Shown here: piece after piece, positions 1 to 5,019 of the stretch
Numbering within the stretch: position 1 is the stretch's first letter
Layout of the letters: each line of letters begins with the position of its first letter
NCBI GenBank assembly: GCA_016763135.1
Contig: JAESUI010000101.1
Coordinates: 1 to 5,742, forward strand
Reading direction: 5' to 3'
Length of the DNA: 5,742 nt
Origin: Flavobacteriales bacterium
GTDB taxonomy: Bacteria; Bacteroidota; Bacteroidia; Flavobacteriales_E; Vicingaceae
The notes under the pieces: model-generated
Seen by the model: only the letters and a program-made list of their open reading frames with translations
Databases searched by the model: none
What the model was told of the DNA's origin: nothing
Position numbers and translations under genes: made by a program

Positions 1-133
1 CAAAAACACCTTCCATTGTGCCTGCCCTCAAAAAAGTATAGGTAGAAGAATCTGTAATTGAAGGGTTTACTCCTCCATACTCCCCAAAATATTGTAAATC
101 TTGAATGTTATCTGCTGGATTAAATTTTGACAT
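1..133 (-). CDS. PLP-dependent Cys/Met-metabolism-type enzyme, N-terminal fragment
   Basis: The 5' end of a gene that leaves the window at its left edge. The ATG is at 133-131 and 44 codons are visible without a stop. The peptide starts MSKFNPADNIQDLQYFGEYG and continues through GGVNPSITDSSTYTF to LRAGTMEGVF. I recognise this from memory as the N-terminus of a Bacteroidota group of cystathionine gamma-synthase/methionine gamma-lyase-like enzymes (fold-type I, pyridoxal phosphate), where a STYTF-like segment followed by an EG motif precedes the cofactor domain. The PLP lysine and all catalytic residues lie outside the window, so the exact reaction (gamma-lyase, gamma-synthase or other) cannot be decided. 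It is divergent from the flavoprotein at 262. No Shine-Dalgarno or clear promoter was found upstream of this start. The family call rests on a short N-terminal match. Confidence 0.6.
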   Translation of the reverse strand, partial: MSKFNPADNIQDLQYFGEYGGVNPSITDSSTYTFLRAGTMEGVF

Positions 134-249
134 CGCTCTATATTTTAAACTAATTATGATGTAAAGGTCAATATTTGTAAAGTATTCATCTAATAATTTC
201 CGCCCAATTATCTTTCGTATTTCGCAATCAATTCAAGCCATTTCATTAT

Positions 250-257
250 TATATTTG
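250..257 (+). promoter_or_regulatory. Bacteroidota-type -7 promoter box for the flavoprotein gene
   Basis: The 8-mer TATATTTG matches the Bacteroidota primary sigma factor -7 consensus TAnnTTTG exactly. No convincing TTG/TTTG -33 element lies 17-23 bp upstream, so only half the promoter is supported. Transcription would start about 5 nt downstream, at or beside the GTG at 262. The rest of the divergent spacer (134-249) holds nothing else I can identify. Confidence 0.4.
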
Positions 258-261
258 CTTT

Positions 262-1485
262 GTGAAAAATCAAATTGATGTAATAATTATTGGAGGAGGT
301 GCTGCAGGTATATTTGCTGCCATTAATATTGGAGCAAGTAATTCCAATTTAAAAGTTTTAGTCCTAGAAAAATCAACTAAACTACTTTCTAAAGTGAAAG
401 TGTCTGGTGGCGGAAGGTGTAATGTTACTCATGCCTGTTTTGACCCTAAAGAGCTGGTTAAGTTTTACCCAAGAGGTGAAAAAGAACTATTAGGTCCTTT
501 CCACCAGTTTCAACCAGGAGATACTATTGCTTGGTTTGCTGATAGAGGTGTTGAGCTAAAAATTGAAGACGATGGAAGAATGTTTCCTGTTACAAATGAT
601 TCACAAACCATTATCGATTGCTTCAACAAAGAAATTGAAAAATATAATATTGAAATTCGTTATCAATCTGCTGTCGATAAAATTGAAAAGCTAGAAACTG
701 AATTTAAGCTTCATTTAAATAGTGGTTCTATAAACTGTAATCATTTAATTATAGCCACTGGCGGTTTTCATAAAATCGAGGGCTACAATTTCTTTTCTGA
801 ATTAGGACATCGTATTATCTCTCCTAATCCTTCTTTATTTACTTTCAATATTCCAAAAGATGAGTTATTAACCTTACAGGGCTTAGTTACTAATATTGAA
901 ATTAAAATTTTAGGAAGTAAATTTATTGAACAAGGACCTTTACTCATAACACATTGGGGAGTAAGTGGTCCAGCAGTTTTAAAGCTATCATCTTGGGCAG
1001 CACGTTTATTGAATGAGAAAAATTACGAATTCGATTTTATGGTTAACTGGATTCCGAGTTATGGTGATGACAGCTTAAAAGAATTATTTAACAGCTACAA
1101 ACAAAAATTTGGAAGTAAAAAGGTAATGAATCAGTTTGAATTAGATATTCCAAAAAAGTTGAAACACTTTCTACTTCAAAAAGCAGGAATTTCTTCTGAT
1201 CTAAAATGGGCAGATGTCAATAAAAAACAGTTAAACAAATTGATTCAATTGCTAACCGCAGACATTTATCACTCTAAAGGAAAAACGACCTTTAAGCAAG
1301 AATTTGTTAGCTGTGGAGGAGTTAAACTGAATGAAATCAATTTTAAAACTATGGAAAGTAAATTGGTTTCAAATCTTTATTTCGCTGGAGAAGTCCTAGA
1401 TATTGATGCATTAACAGGCGGTTTCAACTTTCAAAATGCTTGGACAACAAGTTGGATAGCAGCTCAAAATATTTCAAAATCATAA
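262..1485 (+). CDS. BaiN/RdsA (HI0933) family NAD(P)/FAD-dependent oxidoreductase
   Basis: A complete 407-residue cytosolic flavoprotein of the usual family length (about 400-420). The dinucleotide-binding strand-turn-helix is at residues 6-20, with GGGAAG at 11-16. The acidic residue that typically binds the FAD ribose is E36 in VLVLEKS. The family signature SGGGRCNVTH is at 48-57, a DDGRMFP segment at 103-109, the second FAD-contact ATGG at 165-168, and HWGVSGP at 231-237. The C-terminal box NLYFAGEVLDID followed by TGGFNFQNAW is at 371-394. BaiN was named in Clostridium for bile-acid 7-dehydroxylation, but homologues occur widely in bacteria without bile metabolism and their true substrate is unsettled; I assign no substrate here. 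GTG at 262 is chosen because the Rossmann fold begins at residue 6 and no ATG occurs upstream before the in-frame stop at 178-180. There is no Shine-Dalgarno. The gene looks monocistronic: a hairpin covers its stop codon and the next gene is convergent. Confidence 0.92.
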   Translation: MKNQIDVIIIGGGAAGIFAAINIGASNSNLKVLVLEKSTKLLSKVKVSGGGRCNVTHACFDPKELVKFYPRGEKELLGPFHQFQPGDTIAWFADRGVELKIEDDGRMFPVTNDSQTIIDCFNKEIEKYNIEIRYQSAVDKIEKLETEFKLHLNSGSINCNHLIIATGGFHKIEGYNFFSELGHRIISPNPSLFTFNIPKDELLTLQGLVTNIEIKILGSKFIEQGPLLITHWGVSGPAVLKLSSWAARLLNEKNYEFDFMVNWIPSYGDDSLKELFNSYKQKFGSKKVMNQFELDIPKKLKHFLLQKAGISSDLKWADVNKKQLNKLIQLLTADIYHSKGKTTFKQEFVSCGGVKLNEINFKTMESKLVSNLYFAGEVLDIDALTGGFNFQNAWTTSWIAAQNISKS

Positions 1486-1514
1486 TAATATTATGCTTGC
1501 ATAATATTATTATG
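1481..1514. terminator. Perfect 16-bp-arm palindrome, probable bidirectional terminator
   Basis: CATAATAATATTATGC at 1481-1496 is followed by TT and then by its exact reverse complement at 1499-1514. The arm includes the flavoprotein stop codon. The element lies between convergent genes ending at 1485 and 1613, as expected for a shared terminator. The stem is almost all A/T, and neither strand has a strong U-tract after it (AAAAGC on plus, ATTTTG on minus), so it is not a textbook intrinsic terminator. It could instead protect the 3' end or bind a protein. The rest of the spacer, to 1612, holds nothing else convincing. Confidence 0.5.
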
Positions 1515-1612
1515 AAAAGCAAGTGTCAACTTAAATAAAACACACTCGATATATAATAATCAATTGCCTAAAAATAAGACTATTCATCAACTTACTATGT
1601 AAGCATAATTAA

Positions 1613-2620
1613 TTAACAAAAAAAGAAGAAATCTCTCATTAAAACTTGATTTCTATCTTCAAAGTATTTCTTTATTTCTAATTGCGCTTTAGGATTAGCT
1701 ACCGTTACAATACTCTGAGCACCATTAATATTATCTAGCTCATTAAATGATAATATTTTTTGATCGTAAATATCCTTACCTATCTTTTTTGGATTATCAC
1801 AAATCCATTGAAACTCTATATTTTGTTCGATTAGCAATTGAGCTAACGCCTTCCCTTTACCTCCCGCGCGCCAAACCACTAAGTTCTTTTCAGCATTATA
1901 TTCATGGGTTAAGAAATAATGTGTTTTAATTTCTATAAAAGTATTGTCAGCATAATGCTCATCTGTTCTAGAAGTTCTAGTTGGATAGTCTCTCCAGTGA
2001 TGTAAAACCTTATCACAAGGGATTGGTTTTAATCCGTTTAAATAGAAGCGGAAAGTCAAATCATAATCTTCAGGGTAACGACTTGGATTAAAAGCATCAC
2101 ACCTTTCTAAATCTTCTCGATATACCATCCAACAAGGAGAGGGAATAACACATTCTTTATAAATTTCTTTGAAGTTATTTCCTTTTAGTATTAATCCGTT
2201 TAGCCAATTCTCATAATTTTTAAATCCTTCTCCTACCCCATTCTCTGAAAAATAGTTGACCAATCCAACAGCAATATTTCCTTTTCCAGCATCTAATAAA
2301 TTAGCACTTAAAACAGATAACTTGTCTTCACTCATACGGTCATCAGAATCCATTCTAGTAATTAATTCTCCAGAACTGTTTACATAAGCCAAGCGCAATG
2401 CATCAATAATCCCATTTCCATTATTGATAAAAATTTTTATTCGATTATCCTTATTAGAATACTTTTTTAATATTTCCAAACTATTATCTGTAGAACCATC
2501 ATCAACAGCCAATAACTCCCAATTAGTAGTGGTTTGTTTCAAAATTGAATCTAAACACTCACGTAAAAACAAGGAGGTATTTTTAACTGGCATTACAATA
2601 CTAATGAGTAGTTTTTGCAT
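1613..2620 (-). CDS. Family 2 glycosyltransferase with C-terminal Rossmann-like domain
   Basis: A complete 335-residue protein. The GT-A catalytic domain covers about residues 1-220: the opening strand ISIVMPVKN, VDDGS at 39-43 for nucleotide binding, the metal-binding DxD in MDSDD at 90-94, and an ED pair in YPEDYDL at 182-188 where the catalytic base normally lies. HHWRDYPTRTS at 207-217 is the usual end of the fold. Such enzymes transfer a sugar from a nucleotide-sugar, mostly to cell-surface glycans; donor and acceptor cannot be read here. There is no signal peptide or membrane helix. From about 247 a second domain begins with VVWRAGGKGKALAQLL, a glycine-rich strand-turn-helix, followed by a strand-loop ICDNPKKIG; this resembles the small nucleotide-binding-like domains attached to surface-sugar enzymes. 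The hydrophobic FFFFC tail is encoded partly by a seven-base A run on the plus strand. No Shine-Dalgarno precedes the ATG. No other polysaccharide genes are nearby, so it appears to be an isolated glycosyltransferase. Confidence 0.87.
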   Translation of the reverse strand: MQKLLISIVMPVKNTSLFLRECLDSILKQTTTNWELLAVDDGSTDNSLEILKKYSNKDNRIKIFINNGNGIIDALRLAYVNSSGELITRMDSDDRMSEDKLSVLSANLLDAGKGNIAVGLVNYFSENGVGEGFKNYENWLNGLILKGNNFKEIYKECVIPSPCWMVYREDLERCDAFNPSRYPEDYDLTFRFYLNGLKPIPCDKVLHHWRDYPTRTSRTDEHYADNTFIEIKTHYFLTHEYNAEKNLVVWRAGGKGKALAQLLIEQNIEFQWICDNPKKIGKDIYDQKILSFNELDNINGAQSIVTVANPKAQLEIKKYFEDRNQVLMRDFFFFC

Positions 2621-2720
2621 AACTCAAAAGTCGGAAATAATACCTGTTTTCTTCTAAAAAGTAATAACTTCGTTCTAGCCTGCTGCAAAACAGTAACAAT
2701 TAATGTAAAAAACATTTAAA

Positions 2721-2727
2721 AGGAAAG
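2721..2727 (+). promoter_or_regulatory. Ribosome binding site of the CopD/HemJ-like gene
   Basis: AGGAAAG lies 3 nt before the ATG at 2731, in a purine-rich stretch starting at about 2717. It supports that start, and it is the only clear Shine-Dalgarno-like site in the window. No matching -7/-33 promoter pair was found in the 110-bp divergent spacer on either strand. Confidence 0.5.
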
Positions 2728-2730
2728 AAA

Positions 2731-3210
2731 ATGGAAAGCTTCACCTTAGCACGAATAATTCATGTAATTGCGGTTATTTTATGGATAGGTGGTGTTGCTA
2801 TGGTAACTACTGTCATTATCCCTGCCGTTAAAAAGCTAAAATCAAAAGAAGAACAAATAAAGACGTTTGAACAACTTGAAGGAAGATTTGCTATCCAGTC
2901 CAAAATAACAACTTTATTGACAGGCCTAACTGGGTTTTACATGCTTTATGAACTTAATGCTTGGGACCGATACCTAGACTACAAATATTGGTGGATACAT
3001 GCAATGACATTAGTTTGGATTTTGTTTACTCTTATTTTATATATACTAGAGCCCCTTGTTTTACACAAGTTGTTTAAAAAATATGTTAAGAAAAACCCAT
3101 CAAAAACATTTTCATTCATGCACAAAGCTCATTGGGCTTTATTGTTGTTAAGTTTATTGACAACAGCTGGAGCAGTTGCTGGAGGTCATGGATGGTTTTT
3201 TATAAAATAG
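2731..3210 (+). CDS. Small four-helix membrane protein, CopD/HemJ-like
   Basis: A complete 159-residue integral membrane protein. Likely transmembrane segments are at about 8-31, 57-74, 87-108 and 133-152. The first helix contains RIIHVIAVILWIGGVAM, with H11 and the W-I-G-G turn typical of CopD-type and HemJ/DUF2269-like four-helix proteins. Further conserved-looking elements are GRF at 51-53, LTGLTGFYML at 63-72, WWIHAM at 87-92 (H90), KAHWALLLL at 132-140 (H134) and GGHGW at 151-155. Intramembrane histidines in related families bind heme or copper, but I see no direct proof of a ligand here, and no copper or heme genes are adjacent. The start is fixed by the ribosome binding site. It is divergent from the glycosyltransferase and convergent, with a 36-bp gap, to the signal peptidase cluster. 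It could equally be placed in a neighbouring uncharacterised family, so the functional name should be read loosely. Confidence 0.7.
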   Translation: MESFTLARIIHVIAVILWIGGVAMVTTVIIPAVKKLKSKEEQIKTFEQLEGRFAIQSKITTLLTGLTGFYMLYELNAWDRYLDYKYWWIHAMTLVWILFTLILYILEPLVLHKLFKKYVKKNPSKTFSFMHKAHWALLLLSLLTTAGAVAGGHGWFFIK

Positions 3211-3246
3211 TTAAAAAAGAAAGCTAAACGACATTATTCTATCCCT

Positions 3247-4290
3247 TTAGAACCTATCCCATCGATATTTACTTTCTGCATTAGGGTTCTTGTTTACAGA
3301 AAGTAAAATAGAAGTTGCTTTACCTACTACATGATCTTCAGGAACAAAACCCCAAAAACGAGAATCAGAGCTATTGTGTCTATTGTCTCCCATCATAAAG
3401 TAATAATCCATTTTAAAAGTATAGGATGTTGTTTCCTCTCCATTTATTAAGAATGCAGTACTGTTCCATTCCAACTCATTTTCTTCATACTGCTCAATAA
3501 TTTTTTTGTAGATGTGAATGTTGTTGGTATCCAAAATAACTGTCACTCCTTTTTTAGGAATAACCAATTCTCCAAAATAATCTATATTCCAAGCGTAGTT
3601 TTTACAATAAGGAAAAATGTAATCCGCATATCCATTTGGATCAACTTTTAAAGGGTTAATTGCTGTAATGAAGTCTAATTCTTTCAAGCATTTTTTAGCA
3701 GAATCGGACAAGGTTAATTGCCAAAAATGATCTCCACCAGTTCTTCCTCCTTCAGTAATTCCATATTTCAACAAGGTATCATTCGTTAATGCTTTAGTCG
3801 TTTCTACATTATAGTTAAATTCTACATTTACTGGAAACGGCAGATACTTACCATCAATAAAAACTCTTTTATTTTTAATCTTTATAGTATCACCAGGCAA
3901 ACCAATACATCGTTTAATATAAAACGGACGATGGTCTATTGGTAGGTGACTTTCTAATGGATAGTTAAACACCACTACATCGTTGCGCTCTATTTCAGAA
4001 CTAAACAAACGAACATAAGGAATTTGAATAATATCCGTAAAGGAATTCCATTGCTCATTGAATGGCATTTTATGATGACTTAACGGAAACGTAATCGGTG
4101 TAATTGGCAACCGCATGCCATAACTCATTTTATTTACAAAAATTAAATCGCCAGGCAATAGTGTTTTCTCCATTGAAGTACTCGGAACAACATAAACCCA
4201 AAAGAAAAAAGATTTAATAACAACCACTGTTATCAACGCATAAAATAATGCTTTCATCCATTGTTTAATATGTGCTTTTAATTTATTCAT
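3247..4290 (-). CDS. lepB: Signal peptidase I (S26A), last copy of a three-gene array
   Basis: A complete 347-residue membrane-anchored serine protease that would remove signal peptides from exported preproteins. One N-terminal transmembrane helix lies at about 15-33. Box B is PSTSM at 36-40 with nucleophile S39. Box D is YIKRCIGLPGD at 124-134 with the general-base lysine K126. Box E is GDNRHNSSDSRFWGF at 301-315. The extra segments between Ser and Lys (87 residues apart) and before box E (about 270-295) resemble the enlarged periplasmic part seen in Bacteroidota enzymes. The C-terminus is RWDRF. The frame extends upstream to a TTG at 4323, but the ATG at 4290-4288 is preferred: it gives a normal short cytoplasmic N-terminus and overlaps the previous gene's stop by 8 nt (ATGAATAA), while the TTG start would bury 41 nt. 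There is no Shine-Dalgarno, so expression probably depends on translational coupling. Catalytically it looks intact. Confidence 0.92.
   Translation of the reverse strand: MNKLKAHIKQWMKALFYALITVVVIKSFFFWVYVVPSTSMEKTLLPGDLIFVNKMSYGMRLPITPITFPLSHHKMPFNEQWNSFTDIIQIPYVRLFSSEIERNDVVVFNYPLESHLPIDHRPFYIKRCIGLPGDTIKIKNKRVFIDGKYLPFPVNVEFNYNVETTKALTNDTLLKYGITEGGRTGGDHFWQLTLSDSAKKCLKELDFITAINPLKVDPNGYADYIFPYCKNYAWNIDYFGELVIPKKGVTVILDTNNIHIYKKIIEQYEENELEWNSTAFLINGEETTSYTFKMDYYFMMGDNRHNSSDSRFWGFVPEDHVVGKATSILLSVNKNPNAESKYRWDRF
3338..3444 (-). repeat. Diverged repeat, copy in the third signal peptidase gene
   Basis: This stretch codes for the TTSYTFKMDYY-to-VVGKA region around box E. It aligns without gaps to 5114-5220 at an offset of 1776 bp, with clear nucleotide-level similarity. 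It is a paralogous coding repeat, not a mobile element. Confidence 0.6.
4283..4290 (-). other. 8-nt start/stop overlap between the second and third signal peptidase genes
   Basis: On the minus strand ATGAATAA contains the ATG of the downstream gene (4290-4288) and the TAA of the upstream gene (4285-4283) in a different frame. With no Shine-Dalgarno in front, the downstream start is probably reached by ribosomes finishing the upstream gene. Confidence 0.65.
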
Positions 4291-5017
4291 TAGGCGAATA
4301 AAGTGTTGTAACCATCTTTCCAATTATATTTTCTTCTGGAATAAATCCTGAAAACCGAGAGTCTAAGGATTGATGTCTGTTATCTCCCATTGCAAAGTAA
4401 TAATTAATTAAGGAAAGGTTATCTCCTTTTTTTGGGATTATAATTGGCCCAAAATTATCTCGACTCCAATTAAACGAATAATGATGAGGGAAAATTGGGT
4501 TCTCTTTAAAAGAATAGTGATAACCTTTAGGGTGTATAATTTTTGAAATTGATTTTACGAATTTCAATTGAGCAATTTCATTCGCTTGATTTCTGGTTAA
4601 TTCAGCGGTATATTCTTCATATTGATTGACTGGGTGAAGCAACAGCATTAAATCATTTTCTACTAATGGAGGATGATTTCCTAGCAGTACTTTATAGGTA
4701 AAAGAAGTGTTGATTTCATCCTGTTCAATATCATTAATGAACAACACACCATCTACAATCTCCAATTTATCTCCTGGAAGAGCTACTATCCTGCATATTA
4801 TCTCTTCATCATTAGATTCAAAAACACAAACATCATTATTTGCTATTTTATCTCCTTTTATAAATTTATTAACCAATATAATATCTCCCTGCGATAAGGC
4901 CGGAGACATACTTACTGAAGCAACTCCATAATGTGGAAATTGAAATTTTAATAAAATCAAAAAGCCAACTACAATTATTACTATTGCAATTGGCTTAATA
5001 TTTATCTTGCTTTTCAT
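4283..5017 (-). CDS. Compact signal peptidase I paralogue lacking the catalytic lysine
   Basis: A complete 244-residue S26A-fold protein, the middle of three. One transmembrane helix is at about 8-24. Box B is VSMSPAL with S36 in the nucleophile position. Box D reads ICRIVALPGD at 74-83: where active family members have K-R, this has C75-R76. The codon is TGC (4795-4793), two or three base changes from any lysine codon, so a single sequencing error does not explain it. Box E is GDNRHQSLDSRFSGF at 211-225, with S223 replacing the usual W. Compared with the flanking copies it lacks about 48 residues between Ser and box D (39 apart instead of 87), about 40 residues between IPKKG and box E, and the C-terminal RWDR box. 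The Ser-to-C75 spacing is close to that of minimal Gram-positive-type enzymes, and histidine occupies this place in ER-type enzymes, so altered chemistry is conceivable. An inactive regulatory or scaffold paralogue seems likelier. The reading frame is intact, which argues against decay. The start ATG overlaps the previous stop by 1 nt. Confidence 0.85.
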   Translation of the reverse strand: MKSKINIKPIAIVIIVVGFLILLKFQFPHYGVASVSMSPALSQGDIILVNKFIKGDKIANNDVCVFESNDEEIICRIVALPGDKLEIVDGVLFINDIEQDEINTSFTYKVLLGNHPPLVENDLMLLLHPVNQYEEYTAELTRNQANEIAQLKFVKSISKIIHPKGYHYSFKENPIFPHHYSFNWSRDNFGPIIIPKKGDNLSLINYYFAMGDNRHQSLDSRFSGFIPEENIIGKMVTTLYSPNE

Positions 5018-5019
5018 TA
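5015..5019 (-). other. TAATG stop/start overlap between the first and second signal peptidase genes
   Basis: The TAA of the upstream gene (5019-5017) shares its last base with the ATG of the compact paralogue (5017-5015). There is no Shine-Dalgarno before the ATG. This arrangement favours termination-reinitiation and ties the yield of the middle protein to that of the first. Confidence 0.65.

Noticed and set aside
134..249. Minus-strand promoter for the PLP enzyme
   Set aside because: A TTG and a loosely matching -7 sequence exist but the spacing is too short and the match too poor.
1591..1603. Short inverted repeat CTTAC-TAT-GTAAG downstream of the glycosyltransferase
   Set aside because: Five-base arms with no following U-tract are within chance in this AT-rich spacer.
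1747..2657. Open frames on the plus strand at 1747-1929 and 2424-2657
   Set aside because: They lie antisense to the well-supported glycosyltransferase, have no recognisable motifs and no ribosome binding site.
2702..2716. AATGT-AAAAA-ACATT inverted repeat before the CopD/HemJ-like gene
   Set aside because: Arms are only five bases and A/T-rich; position near the ribosome binding site is suggestive but not enough to call an operator.
3211..3246. Terminator between the convergent membrane-protein and signal peptidase genes
   Set aside because: On the minus strand there is a T-rich run (complement of 3212-3222) but no stable hairpin before it; the plus strand has no T-run.
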